A model generated the notes under the pieces. The model made no database searches, had not been told where the DNA came from, and saw nothing but the letters and a program-made list of their open reading frames with translations. Shown here in pieces: positions 53,463 through 63,082 of a DNA stretch of 64,000 bases. This DNA is from Nostoc sp. ATCC 53789 (GTDB taxonomy: Bacteria; Cyanobacteriota; Cyanobacteriia; Cyanobacteriales; Nostocaceae), in contig NZ_CP046703.1 of the NCBI RefSeq assembly GCF_009873495.1, positions 6,476,501 to 6,540,500 of the forward strand, written 5' to 3'. Every line of letters starts with the position of its first letter. Position 1 is the first letter of the stretch. The translations under genes were made by a program, and so were the position numbers.

Positions 53463-54347
53463 GTGGGAGATTTTGGTAATGTTTTAACCGCTATGATTAC
53501 ACCGTTTAAAGCAGACGGTAGTGTAGATTATGGTGTAGCGGCAGAACTGGCAGTGCATCTAGCTAACAACGGTACAGATACATTGGTGATGTGCGGCACA
53601 ACAGGAGAATCCCCTACCTTGAGTTGGGATGAGGAATACCAGTTGTTTGTCGAAGTATTGCAGTCCGTGGCAGGAAAAGCCAAGGTGATCGCAGGTTGTG
53701 GTTCAAATTCCACCAAAGAAGCGATCGCTGCCACCCAAAAAGCGTCTAAGATAGGAGTACATGGTTCCTTACAAGTTGTTCCTTATTACAACAAACCGCC
53801 GCAAGCGGGATTGGAAGCGCACTTTCAGGCAATAGCACAAGCCTGTCCCGACTTACCATTGTTGTTATACAATGTCCCAGGTCGTACCGGACAAAACCTT
53901 CAGCCAGAAACAGTTGCCCGGTTAGCTGAGGTTAGCAATATTGTCGGGATTAAAGAATCCACTGGTAGCATAGACCAGGCAAGCGAAATTCGTCGCTTGA
54001 CACCAAAAGAATTCCACATCTATTCTGGTGATGATTACATGACTTTGCCTTTGTTAGCGATCGGGGCAAAGGGTGTGGTAAGTGTGGCTTCTCATCTGGT
54101 AGGAAACCAACTACAGCAGATGATCCAAGCTTTTAGTGCGGGAAAAATTGAGGTAGCAAGCGAGATTCATCTGCAACTCTTCCCGTTGTTTAAAGCTTTA
54201 TTTCTCACTTCAAATCCTATTCCAGTGAAAAAAGCGCTGAAACTCCAAGGTTGGGAGGTTGGTTCAACTCGTCCACCGCTATGTGAAGCTGATTTAGAAG
54301 TAAGTCAAAAGTTAGAAGCGGTTCTGAAAGAACTTAGTTTAATCTAG
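53463..54347 (+). CDS. dapA: 4-hydroxy-tetrahydrodipicolinate synthase
   Basis: 294 residues, GTG start. It condenses pyruvate with aspartate semialdehyde in lysine/diaminopimelate synthesis. GTTGESPTLSWDE, the Tyr in YNVPGRTG and the Schiff-base Lys in GIKESTGS are all present. It lies 126 nt after asd, its substrate supplier. Confidence 0.96.
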   Translation: MGDFGNVLTAMITPFKADGSVDYGVAAELAVHLANNGTDTLVMCGTTGESPTLSWDEEYQLFVEVLQSVAGKAKVIAGCGSNSTKEAIAATQKASKIGVHGSLQVVPYYNKPPQAGLEAHFQAIAQACPDLPLLLYNVPGRTGQNLQPETVARLAEVSNIVGIKESTGSIDQASEIRRLTPKEFHIYSGDDYMTLPLLAIGAKGVVSVASHLVGNQLQQMIQAFSAGKIEVASEIHLQLFPLFKALFLTSNPIPVKKALKLQGWEVGSTRPPLCEADLEVSQKLEAVLKELSLI

Positions 54348-54627
54348 CCACCATCTAGTTAAACGTTAGTAGTCTGCTGCTTTCTAAAGATAGATATAAA
54401 CAATGACCATAATTGTTCATAAGTTGCAATTTAAAAACCTGTGCTAGGACTGATAGATATACTATGAATCCTTAAGTGTACAGTCGATTTTATTGAATAA
54501 AAAATTGAAAATTTCAATTAAAACTTGATTGCTTTCAGACTGACTTAAGAGACAGATGATGTTGTCTTAAATACAAGGAAAGTTAACTATCAACTTAATT
54601 AACTACAAGTAACAATCTAAGGAGAAA

Positions 54628-56397
54628 ATGGCTAAAAACGAAGCTAATAATTCCGCCTTGAAAATTATTCCTTTGGGCGGTTTGCACGAAATTGGGAAAA
54701 ATACCTGTCTTTTTGAGTATGACGATGAAATTATCTTGTTAGATGCAGGATTGGCTTTTCCCACAGAGGCAATGCATGGAGTAAATATTGTTTTGCCAGA
54801 TACGACCTATCTACGGGAAAATCGCCACAAAATTAAGGGGATGATCGTTACTCACGGTCATGAAGACCATATCGGTGGGATTGCTTTCCATCTCAAGCAG
54901 TTTGATATCCCCGTGATTTATGGCCCTAGGCTAGCAATGGCGATGCTAGAGGGTAAATTGGAAGAAGCAGGAGTCCGCGATCGCACAGAAATCAGAACAG
55001 TTTTACCACGTGATGTAGTGCGGATTGGCAAAAACTTTTTAGTGGAATATATCCGCAACACCCACTCCATCGCTGATAGTTTCACTGTTGCCATTCATAC
55101 TCCCCTTGGTGTAGTCATTCACACAGGGGATTTCAAAATTGACCATACCCCAGTAGATGGTGAAAAGTTTGATTTGCAACGACTAGCAGAACATGGTGAA
55201 AAAGGCGTTCTTTGCCTGCTAAGTGATTCCACTAACGCTGAGATACCAGGATTTACACCTTCAGAACGTTCGGTTTATCCAAACCTAGAGAGAGTATTTA
55301 GTCAAGCCACTGGGCGATTATTCGTCACGACCTTTGCTTCTAGCGTGCATCGCATCAATATGATTTTGGATATCGCCAAGAAGCAGAACCGTGTAGTAAC
55401 GGTTGTCGGGCGTTCTATGCTGAACTTGATTGCTCATGCCCGCAATTTAGGTTACATCAAGTGTGAAGATAATTTGCTGCAACCATTGCACGCAGTTCGT
55501 AATCTCCCTGACGAAAAAGTTTTAGTCTTAACTACAGGTTCTCAGGGTGAAACGATGGCAGCAATGACCCGCATTGCCAACAAAGAACATCCTCACATCA
55601 AAATCCGCCAAGGAGATACAGTAGTATTCTCTGCTAACCCCATTCCCGGAAATACGATCGCAGTAGTCAACACCATTGATAAATTGATGATTCAGGGTGC
55701 GAAAGTAGTCTACGGTCGGGATAAAGGGATTCACGTCTCCGGTCACGGCTGTCAGGAAGAGCAAAAGCTGATGATTGCCTTAACTCGACCCAAATTCTTT
55801 GTGCCATTTCACGGCGAACATCGGATGCTAGTGAAGCACGCAGAAACGGCTCAGAGTATGGGTATTCCCGCAGAAAATATGATCATTATTCAAAATGGTG
55901 ATATTGTCGAACTGACTGAAGATGCTATTCGCGTTGCTGGTAAAGTGCCATCTGGTATCGAATTGGTGGATACTACCAGTTCGGGTATGGTAAGCGCCAA
56001 AGTTTTACAAGAACGGCAACGTATGGCTTCAGAAGGCATTATCACGATCGCAGCTGCAATTGATTGGAATGGTAAACTGTTGGCGAAACCAGAAACTCAC
56101 CTGCGGGGTGTAGTTACAACTGTAGAGCGATCGCTCTTACAAACCTGGGTAAAACAACGCATTGAAGAAATCCTCACTGTGCGCTGGACAGAATTTGCTC
56201 CTGGCGGTGAAGCAGCAGATATAGACTGGGGCGGATTGCAAGGAACTTTAGAACGAGAATTGCAACGTTCCATCCGTCGAGAATTGCAATGTCAGCCATC
56301 TGTGACTTTGTTGATGCAAATCCCTGATGAGCCACCTGTAAAAGTTGCCGATGGCAGAAGACGGCGGACTCGGACTGCTGCTCAGGTAGCATCATAG
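54628..56397 (+). CDS. rnj: Ribonuclease J
   Basis: 589 residues, ATG with AAGGAG upstream. A metallo-beta-lactamase/beta-CASP nuclease for RNA turnover and processing. The metal-binding motif is HGHEDH at 76-81, with further ligands in NTHSIAD, HTGDFKID, and the C-terminal PFHGEHRML. It ends in a basic tail (DGRRRRTRTAAQ). It follows dapA, an order I recall as common in cyanobacteria. Confidence 0.96.
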   Translation: MAKNEANNSALKIIPLGGLHEIGKNTCLFEYDDEIILLDAGLAFPTEAMHGVNIVLPDTTYLRENRHKIKGMIVTHGHEDHIGGIAFHLKQFDIPVIYGPRLAMAMLEGKLEEAGVRDRTEIRTVLPRDVVRIGKNFLVEYIRNTHSIADSFTVAIHTPLGVVIHTGDFKIDHTPVDGEKFDLQRLAEHGEKGVLCLLSDSTNAEIPGFTPSERSVYPNLERVFSQATGRLFVTTFASSVHRINMILDIAKKQNRVVTVVGRSMLNLIAHARNLGYIKCEDNLLQPLHAVRNLPDEKVLVLTTGSQGETMAAMTRIANKEHPHIKIRQGDTVVFSANPIPGNTIAVVNTIDKLMIQGAKVVYGRDKGIHVSGHGCQEEQKLMIALTRPKFFVPFHGEHRMLVKHAETAQSMGIPAENMIIIQNGDIVELTEDAIRVAGKVPSGIELVDTTSSGMVSAKVLQERQRMASEGIITIAAAIDWNGKLLAKPETHLRGVVTTVERSLLQTWVKQRIEEILTVRWTEFAPGGEAADIDWGGLQGTLERELQRSIRRELQCQPSVTLLMQIPDEPPVKVADGRRRRTRTAAQVAS

Positions 56398-56427
56398 AGA
56401 ATTTAAGGTAAAAATCTCATACAGAGA

Positions 56428-56462
56428 GAAGTTTGAGCAGTGGCTTTCACCGCTCAAACTTC
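56428..56462 (+). terminator. First hairpin after rnj
   Basis: An 11-bp stem (GAAGTTTGAGC / GCTCAAACTTC), no T-tract. A proper terminator follows within 6 nt. Confidence 0.55.
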
Positions 56463-56467
56463 GATGG

Positions 56468-56512
56468 GCGCAAAGACACAGAATTTTTCTGAACGTCTTT
56501 GCGCTTTCTTTT
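56468..56512 (+). terminator. Second hairpin after rnj with T-rich tail
   Basis: GCGCAAAGAC pairs exactly with GTCTTTGCGC and is followed by TTTCTTTT. This is likely the real rnj terminator. Confidence 0.75.
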
Positions 56513-57151
56513 CTCATGGGTATAGAGCTTGCCTATAGTTCTTCGATCTAACTTGTTAGGTTGCTGTCACTGAAGGCGTGCGTACAGCGTACTGCCAGGA
56601 TGGATTGCGCTGTAGAGTACAAAAACACCCATAAGCAAGTTCACCTGATTTTAATGCGTTAGACTGTATGATTCTCAAATTGCCACTGGCAACGTAAGTT
56701 TTGTGAAATGCAATCGATTCTATTCGCTCAAAAATCCTACTTTTAAGGCATTCAGCCAGCTATGGATACGACACACTTACGTGAGAAAGTGGGAACACAG
56801 AGAGGAAAAATGCCTTCTAGGGTATTACCGATGTTTATACTTAGCAAAAATTCTTTTAGAAAGACCTTATATTAAGTTCTGTAAATGTTACACTAAAACC
56901 TATCCAATGATGGATGTCTTTATTAGAATTTAAACTGTGTCAAGTTATGAACAAGATCGTAATATTACACTACCGATCCCCAGAAATTTGCGATTAACTT
57001 GACGTAGTAATAAATTAGGTTCTGACTTAAGTGGCTAATCAGGTATTACATTATATCGCAGTCAGAACGCGATTTTTCCGGGAAAGTTCGTTGCCACGTT
57101 GTATATATTCATCAAAAAGGTGAATAACCTCAATAACACAGAGGATTAACC
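56513..57151. other. Intergenic region with a doubtful small frame
   Basis: About 640 nt. An open frame at 56703-56933 (76 codons) is rich in Cys, Tyr and Lys and looks like chance. No hairpin or RNA motif is clear. The promoter of the next gene must lie here. Confidence 0.5.
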
Positions 57152-57529
57152 ATGAAGGTATTCGACAATACCACGAAAAAGATTTTTCTGGCGAGCTGGG
57201 TGTCAATCAATCAAGCAGAGACTACTGACCATAAAGTAAGCCAGCTTAACCATTCTCCTTCTAAGCCTTACTGGGATATTCTCCAACCCCTACGGCAACG
57301 AGTAGAAAACATTCAAGTCCGCGATCGCCAATTAGCTCATCGTTTGTGCAAACTGATCCCATCTCAATGCCCCTTTGAGCGCGATGTCAAAGTATTTGGG
57401 AAGACCTTGTTTCACATCCCACCCATGTGCAAGCTCAACCCCTTATATGAAGAAGTGGTTGGTTTACGTTTCCGAGCGTTGTGCTATCTAGCCGACGAGT
57501 GTGGCGAAGATGTATCGCAGTACTGCTAA
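57152..57529 (+). CDS. Mo-dependent nitrogenase C-terminal domain protein
   Basis: 125 residues. The C-terminal 80 residues carry the signature I recall for this small family (RLCKLIPSQCPFERDVKVFG, HIPPMCKLNPLYEEVVGLRFRALCYLADECGEDV in outline; key residues are the Cys, Pro and Glu of CPFERD and the LADECGED end). Despite the family name these proteins are not nitrogenase subunits; they are widespread in cyanobacteria and their role is unknown. An AT-rich leader precedes the ATG. Confidence 0.85.
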   Translation: MKVFDNTTKKIFLASWVSINQAETTDHKVSQLNHSPSKPYWDILQPLRQRVENIQVRDRQLAHRLCKLIPSQCPFERDVKVFGKTLFHIPPMCKLNPLYEEVVGLRFRALCYLADECGEDVSQYC

Positions 57530-57554
57530 TACTGAGATATGAACGCTGAGGAAA

Positions 57555-57640
57555 AAGTTAGGAGTCAGGAGTAAGAGGTCGGAGTCAGGAGTAAGAGGTC
57601 GGGGATCAATAATATAACTCCTAATTCCTAACTCCTAACC
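57555..57640. repeat. 20-bp direct repeat and complementary tail
   Basis: GGAGTCAGGAGTAAGAGGTC occurs twice in tandem (57561-57580, 57581-57600). TTAGGAGT before it faces ACTCCTAACTCCTAAC after it, so the block can form a hairpin between convergent genes. Confidence 0.75.
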
Positions 57641-57659
57641 ATTTTTTATTATTTTTTTA

Positions 57660-59540
57660 CTATTTCTTTTGCCATTTTTGAATGGCATCCTGAGCATCTT
57701 CATAAGCGGCTGTTTCCTCTGGCACTAACGCAGCGGTCGCAATTGCGGCACTACGATCTCCTTCGGCAGCGCGACTCTTGGCCAGGTCTAAAATTTTCTC
57801 ACTCCATTTATTGATCGACTTTTGGGCACTATCAAAGCCTGGTTGACCTGCTGGTACTTTTTTGGCAACTTCGATCGCCCGATTGTAGGTAGATGCCTGT
57901 CCAGACTTAATTAAGGCATTAGCTGCATCTAAAAGAGTTTTGTTACTCACATACTGCTTACCCTCTAGCCGCCACAGGTTAATTGCTGCTTGTGCTTTGG
58001 CGTAGGGGGCTTCATCTTTGGTAATTAATCGAGCGGCGGCAATAGCGCTAGCATATTGTCTTTGTTTAGCACGACCCTCTGCTAAATCTAAAATCATTCG
58101 GCTCCAAATCTTAATATTCTCTTGCGCTTGTTCGTACAGTGGTTCACCAGGTTTAATTTTCCGGGCTGTAGCGATCGCCATACTCAAATCACTAGCCTGA
58201 GTTTGTCTGAGCGACATTTTCGCCAAGTCTAATACTGCTTGATTCCGCTTTTTCGACTCGGAACTAGAGATGATTTGGGCGCTAGATTGATTGTTAAGTC
58301 TAACTACTGAAGTACTATCACTTGGTAAGTTCTCGATAATCTGGCGATCGCTAGCAGTAGCACTAGGCGATGCAGTTGATATTTGCTTAATTCTAAAAGT
58401 TTCTTGATTGCGAAGAAAAACTACGGCAATTAAACCTGCTACTAGCAAGCTGCCTCCGCCCCACAAGATAAACTGTTTCCAAAAAGGGAGACTTGGCTGA
58501 TTTGATGGCAATCGAGAGACGTAACCTTTGGAGGAATTGGGGATAAATCTTCCCTTGGGATTCGCTCCTAAAGAAGTTTCCGCCATTGGCTGGGAAACTA
58601 AGCTAGTAGCTGACTCCTGGACTGGTTGAGCTTTAGGCTTCTCAACCTTATAAGCCTTCACCTGCTGAGAAGAGTTCACAGTAGCTTCTCCCCATCTACC
58701 CCGTTGTGCTGAAGTTCTGGGGTAATCGTCAAGGGGAGGGGCTGCAAGAGCAACAGCAAAAGATTCTTCGGGATAAATCACCGGATTTGCTTCAAAGCCA
58801 TTTTCTATTGCCAATTCTGGCAAGATTATCTGCGCCCTTGATGGGATAATAGTTGCAGGGTTTTGGACAGGCCGCCAGTGGTGGTGACATAATTTTGGCA
58901 TGACCAGACTTAGGTAACTTTCTAAATCTGACAGGTTACTGCCATTACCAGAACGCAAAGCTTCTAATAAAGCTGCTGTAAAGAATCCGTGACCTAATTC
59001 GCTACTTTCGTGGGAAAATTGTTCTGGTTGACAAGAAAGAATTGTCGCTAGTTGTAGTTCTTGGGCTAGTTCTATTGTTTCTTCACCAACGGGAGCATCC
59101 GCTTGAGTGCCAAAAGCGCGGTTGATATCGAGTAGTAGCAATACATTCAAGTCAGCAAGTTGGAGACTTTGCATTAGCGATCGCAATTCGATGCCAGTCT
59201 CTTGCACGAGTTCGGGGTTGCCCTCTGCTGGCATTAAGTAATCTTTGCCCTTGTAATTGACTCCATAACCGCTAAAGAATAACCACAGATAGTCTTCCGG
59301 TTGCCAACTTGTAGCTGCCAAATCCTCAAGCAGCAGCAGAATATTCTCTTTAGTTGGATAAGTTGATCGATCTCCAATTGGCGGCGAAGTATCCGTCATT
59401 AGCAGGCAATGTTTGGGGAGAAAGCCTGCCTCTGTCACCAAAAAATCCTCTAGTGCTTCAGCATCGGCTTGGGCACAACTTAAAGGTTGAAATAACTGAT
59501 AGTGATTGATGCCAATCGCGATCGCCCAGTAATTTGCCAT
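57660..59540 (-). CDS. Caspase-homologue (orthocaspase-like) with substituted catalytic dyad
   Basis: 626 residues. A p20-like domain covers about 1-240, starting YWAIAIGINHY. The usual SGHG is SGYG (Tyr92 for His), and the usual DxCHSG is DINRAF (Asn140 for Cys). The catalytic dyad is therefore lost. A linker with a membrane helix follows (about 370-390). The C-terminal half is at least four helical repeats of 45-55 residues (ILDLAKSRAAEGDRSAAIATA-like). Probably a membrane-anchored non-catalytic scaffold or regulator (inference). Confidence 0.88.
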   Translation of the reverse strand: MANYWAIAIGINHYQLFQPLSCAQADAEALEDFLVTEAGFLPKHCLLMTDTSPPIGDRSTYPTKENILLLLEDLAATSWQPEDYLWLFFSGYGVNYKGKDYLMPAEGNPELVQETGIELRSLMQSLQLADLNVLLLLDINRAFGTQADAPVGEETIELAQELQLATILSCQPEQFSHESSELGHGFFTAALLEALRSGNGSNLSDLESYLSLVMPKLCHHHWRPVQNPATIIPSRAQIILPELAIENGFEANPVIYPEESFAVALAAPPLDDYPRTSAQRGRWGEATVNSSQQVKAYKVEKPKAQPVQESATSLVSQPMAETSLGANPKGRFIPNSSKGYVSRLPSNQPSLPFWKQFILWGGGSLLVAGLIAVVFLRNQETFRIKQISTASPSATASDRQIIENLPSDSTSVVRLNNQSSAQIISSSESKKRNQAVLDLAKMSLRQTQASDLSMAIATARKIKPGEPLYEQAQENIKIWSRMILDLAEGRAKQRQYASAIAAARLITKDEAPYAKAQAAINLWRLEGKQYVSNKTLLDAANALIKSGQASTYNRAIEVAKKVPAGQPGFDSAQKSINKWSEKILDLAKSRAAEGDRSAAIATAALVPEETAAYEDAQDAIQKWQKK

Positions 59541-59740
59541 CCCGCTCTTTGTCAGTTATTGTTTGCTGGTCTTAAAATTGCGGTTGGCTTTGCCAAAAAA
59601 ACAAAGCTAACCTATGTCTTATAGTCTAGGTGATTCTCATCGAATCTTAAGTTAGAATGTAATTTTTATTACGTTAGCTAGTCGGAAAATACCTTTTACC
59701 TAATTTCAATAACAGATCATCACTAAGGAGATAGAAGGTC

Positions 59741-60223
59741 ATGAGCAAGATTGCTGCTCACCTACCATCATCGATCACTCCCTTTTCAGTTATTAGCCAA
59801 ATTGCCAGAAGAATCCGGATAGTTCCTTTATTAATTTTGCTCATATCCACTGTTCCTGCGTGGTTTTTGACAGAAGCGATCGCGCCCCAGGTTGTACGAG
59901 CTTACACCGCGAGAGTCGATCTAGCTATTGACCGCCTGCCGGAAGAAAACTATGAAACCGTTCTACGGAGAGCGGAAGCGGCCGCTAGAGCAGCCGCCCA
60001 AAGGAGCTTCGACCAAGATATCTTGGTGACAGATGTTTCAATCATTGTATCCGTACAAAATTTTGGAGCGATCGCACCAGTTCTGGCATTAGATGTGAGT
60101 CGTCCCCAATGGCGATCGCGTCCCGATGCCCAAAACTGGGCTACTTACTTCAAAACTGCGCGATCGCTACTTTTCTTTGACAATAGCTCTACAGCAGCTA
60201 ACGGTGTATCAAGCAAAAAATGA
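59741..60223 (+). CDS. Hypothetical membrane-anchored protein
   Basis: 160 residues. A membrane helix at about 27-48 (VPLLILLISTVPAWFL). A soluble part follows with a charged helix (ETVLRRAEAAARAAAQRSF) and a beta-rich end (DILVTDVSIIVSVQN). ATG has AAGGAG about 13 nt upstream. It looks like a conserved cyanobacterial protein of unknown function. Confidence 0.7.
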   Translation: MSKIAAHLPSSITPFSVISQIARRIRIVPLLILLISTVPAWFLTEAIAPQVVRAYTARVDLAIDRLPEENYETVLRRAEAAARAAAQRSFDQDILVTDVSIIVSVQNFGAIAPVLALDVSRPQWRSRPDAQNWATYFKTARSLLFFDNSSTAANGVSSKK

Positions 60224-60235
60224 AGGATTGAGTTA

Positions 60236-60287
60236 GACACGGAGACGTAAAGAGTGGAATACTTAAAATTCCCTCTATTTCTGTGTC
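60236..60287. terminator. Hairpin upstream of rpmF
   Basis: GACAC ... GTGTC outer arms and GGAAT / ATTCC inner arms form an interrupted stem after the 59741 gene. No clear T-run; moderate support only. Confidence 0.4.
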
Positions 60288-60375
60288 CTACTTCAATCTC
60301 AACTTACCTGTTGTTCTTCGCGTCAGTGGATGGCCTAGAATAAGAAGGTTGTCAAGAATCGCGATATCTGCTGAC

Positions 60376-60549
60376 ATGGCTGTTCCTAAGAAGAAAACTT
60401 CCAAATCAAAACGAGATAAACGTCGAGCTACCTGGAGGCACAAAGCCGTCGTCGAAGCTCAGAAAGCCCTCTCTCTGGGTAAGTCAATTTTGACTGGACG
60501 TTCTACATTTGTGTATCCAACGGCTGAAGAAGAGGAAGAAGAATCATAA
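60376..60549 (+). CDS. rpmF: 50S ribosomal protein L32
   Basis: 57 residues from the ATG at 60376 (MAVPKKKTSKSKRDKRRATW); the frame extends to 60283 but the start is fixed by the conserved N-terminus. The zinc-binding cysteines of some L32 proteins are absent, as in cyanobacteria generally. The C-terminus is an acidic Glu run. Confidence 0.96.
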   Translation: MAVPKKKTSKSKRDKRRATWRHKAVVEAQKALSLGKSILTGRSTFVYPTAEEEEEES

Positions 60550-60824
60550 TTTCCCAGTCAGGCAAAGCATAAACAGCACCAATATTCTTACTACTGGATC
60601 AACGCTTTTTATTAGCTTTCCTGATTGCATTTTGAATCATAAAGACTCTACACAAGCTCATTAGCTCGATAAAAATTGGTAGTGAGTAATTGGGAACATC
60701 CATTACCCATTACCTATCACTGATGAGTGATAATCAAATCATATAAAAGTAAAACATCTGGTAGTGTTGGCAATTCAGCAAGAAAGCTTGTAAACACCTT
60801 GAGAAAACTTATTTTTCTCCAACT

Positions 60825-61430
60825 ATGCTAGGAAAATTTTTTCAAAAACCAGGGAAAGAAGAGGGGGAACGGGTTCCTCCTGGTCAACACTTAGCTAAAG
60901 GTTTCCCCGTACTAACTTACGGCGCAACTCCTCAAGTCAGCATTGAGGAATGGGAGTTTCGAGTTTGGGGTTTGGCAAAACCTGCTACCTTTAGCTGGTC
61001 AGACTTTATGGCGCTACCTCAACACGAATTTACGGCAGACTTCCACTGCGTAACGCGCTGGTCTAAGCTTGATGTCAAATGGACTGGCATTAAAGTTACA
61101 GATTTCATGGATCTGATTGAGCTAGATCCAAAAGTAGCCCACATTATGGAACACTGCTACGGCGGCTACACTACAAATATTTCTGTAGAAGATTTCATCC
61201 GGGAAGAAAACTTCTTTGCCTTTAAAGTCTTTGGTGAAGACCTTCCATCTGAACACGGTGGCCCGATGCGGCTAGTTGTTCCCCACCTCTACGCTTGGAA
61301 AAGTGCTAAGTGGATTAATGGTTTAGAGTTTTTAGCTGGTGAAGAACTTGGTTTTTGGGAGCGCAATGGCTACCATCGCCGTGGTGAACCTTGGGCTGAG
61401 GAGCGTTACAGCAACGCTTTTGGATTTTAG
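60825..61430 (+). CDS. Sulfite-oxidase-like molybdopterin oxidoreductase
   Basis: 201 residues. A compact Moco domain: the Mo-ligand Cys is in DFHCVTRWSKLDVKWTG, with PHLYAWKSAKWINGLEF and GFWERNGYH typical of the YedY/SuoX-like small enzymes. No twin-arginine signal, so likely cytoplasmic. Substrate unknown. A strong terminator follows. Confidence 0.9.
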   Translation: MLGKFFQKPGKEEGERVPPGQHLAKGFPVLTYGATPQVSIEEWEFRVWGLAKPATFSWSDFMALPQHEFTADFHCVTRWSKLDVKWTGIKVTDFMDLIELDPKVAHIMEHCYGGYTTNISVEDFIREENFFAFKVFGEDLPSEHGGPMRLVVPHLYAWKSAKWINGLEFLAGEELGFWERNGYHRRGEPWAEERYSNAFGF

Positions 61431-61464
61431 ATTTTAAATTTCTTCTTTAATCCAAAATTGGCAT

Positions 61465-61507
61465 AATTAGGAGTTGTGGATTTTTATCCTTAACTCCTAA
61501 TTTTTTT
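61465..61507 (+). terminator. Rho-independent terminator
   Basis: An 11-bp stem (AATTAGGAGTT / AACTCCTAATT) is followed by a run of T to 61507, between convergent genes. Confidence 0.85.
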
Positions 61508-62888
61508 AACCCAAAAGTTTCTTTATGAGTGGTAATTTGCCCTCATAAGGAGCGTATCGCCATTTTAAATCGAGCCAGAAGGAGTTTTGCAATACACTTT
61601 TGTTATGGGAAAAAGTGTCAAAACTAGCTTTGCCGTGATAGTTGCCAATGCCGCTATCTCCTACACCACCAAATGGTAAAGACGAGACACCAACCTGCAT
61701 CACTGTGTCATTGATGCAGACCCCACCAGATGAAGTTTCCTGTAAAACTCGCTTTTGCAGATTTTTGTTTTGAGAAAATAAGTATAACGCCAGAGGTTTA
61801 GGTTTAGAGTTAATCAATGCGATCGCTTCGGCAACGTCAGTATATTCAATAATTGGTAAAATTGGCCCAAAAATCTCTTCCTGCATTACAGAATCTTCCG
61901 AAGAGACATTATCAATCACTGTGGGAGCGATATAACGCTCTGAAGATTGATTTTCTCCACCGATGATAACTTCACCGTCTTTGAGAAAACTAACCAATCT
62001 ATCAAAGTGTTTTTGACTGATAATCCTGGCATAATCAGGACTACTGACAGGATTATCACCATAAAACTCTTTTAGGCATTTTTTCAGCCCATCTATTAAA
62101 TCTTTTTTGATTTTTTTATTAACTAAAAGATAGTCAGGGGCGATACAAGTTTGTCCAGCATTAATAAATTTGCCCCAAGTGATTCGTCTGACAGTGTGTT
62201 CAAGATTAATATCAGTATCTACTATACAAGGACTTTTACCACCCAATTCTAAAGTCACTGGTGTGAGATATTTGGCTGCTGCTGCCATAATAATTTTGCC
62301 GATAGCTGTGCCACCAGTAAAAAAGATATGATCGAACTTTTCTGCAAGTAGTTTTTGACTTGCTTCCACATCTCCTTCTACGACTGCAATATAAGCTGGG
62401 TCAAAATGTTTGGTAATAATCTTAGCAATGACATCAGAGGTATAAGAAGCAATTTCTGAAGGCTTGATAATTGCACAATTCCCGGCTGCGATCGCACCTA
62501 CTAACGGTGAGATAATTAACTGAAATGGATAGTTCCAAGGGCCAATGATTAAAACAACCCCTAAAGGTTCTGGATAAATTTTTGCTGAGTAGGAAAAAAA
62601 ATCAAAGGAAACTGGTGCTTTTTTGGGCTTAGTCCAGGTATTGATATGTTTTATAGCATAATCAATTTCCTTAATTACACCTATTTCTGTAATGTAAATC
62701 TCCAATTCTGGTTTATGTAAATCTGCTTTTAATGCCTCGACTATTGCTTGTTCATGCTCAATTATGGCTTGCTTGAGATTTTTAAGTTGTTCAATGCGAA
62801 AAGTAACATCTTTAGTTTTACCAGTTTCAAAAAACTCTCGCTGATTCTGGATAATATCGCCAATCTTAGATAATTCAGTGGTAATCAT
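61506..62888 (-). CDS. Aldehyde dehydrogenase, fatty-aldehyde type
   Basis: 460 residues, the short class 3 layout. The Rossmann and catalytic motifs are visible: IGPWNYPFQL, FTGG followed by the catalytic-Glu motif LELGGKSPCIV, the nucleophile Cys in NAGQTCIAPDY, and EEIFGPILPI. A C-terminal part after FGGVGDSG is partly hydrophobic. Family members oxidise long-chain or carotenoid-derived aldehydes; the substrate here is unknown. Confidence 0.92.
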   Translation of the reverse strand: MITTELSKIGDIIQNQREFFETGKTKDVTFRIEQLKNLKQAIIEHEQAIVEALKADLHKPELEIYITEIGVIKEIDYAIKHINTWTKPKKAPVSFDFFSYSAKIYPEPLGVVLIIGPWNYPFQLIISPLVGAIAAGNCAIIKPSEIASYTSDVIAKIITKHFDPAYIAVVEGDVEASQKLLAEKFDHIFFTGGTAIGKIIMAAAAKYLTPVTLELGGKSPCIVDTDINLEHTVRRITWGKFINAGQTCIAPDYLLVNKKIKKDLIDGLKKCLKEFYGDNPVSSPDYARIISQKHFDRLVSFLKDGEVIIGGENQSSERYIAPTVIDNVSSEDSVMQEEIFGPILPIIEYTDVAEAIALINSKPKPLALYLFSQNKNLQKRVLQETSSGGVCINDTVMQVGVSSLPFGGVGDSGIGNYHGKASFDTFSHNKSVLQNSFWLDLKWRYAPYEGKLPLIKKLLG

Positions 62889-63018
62889 TGTTGGGTATCC
62901 TCAAAAACTATGTTTTTAATGTGGCGTTGCTATCTCAGCATATTTAATTTGTCATTTTTTAGCGTTTGACTTTCTAATTAAAATATTTACTTGGAATTAT
63001 GGGGAGATATTAGTAAAG

Positions 63019-63070
63019 TTATAATTTATGAAATATCAGGATAAAATATCCCGTAATTCATAAATTATAA
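63019..63070 (-). terminator. Long hairpin downstream of the kinase gene
   Basis: TTATAATTTATGAA (63019-63032) pairs exactly with TTCATAAATTATAA (63057-63070), with an inner GGATA/TATCC stem. It lies 13 nt after the kinase stop on the minus strand. Confidence 0.6.
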
Positions 63071-63082
63071 TTGCTAATTTTC

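Noticed and set aside
56703..56933. 76-codon frame after rnj
   Set aside because: Cys/Tyr/Lys-rich composition unlike neighbouring genes, no ribosome-binding site, no family.
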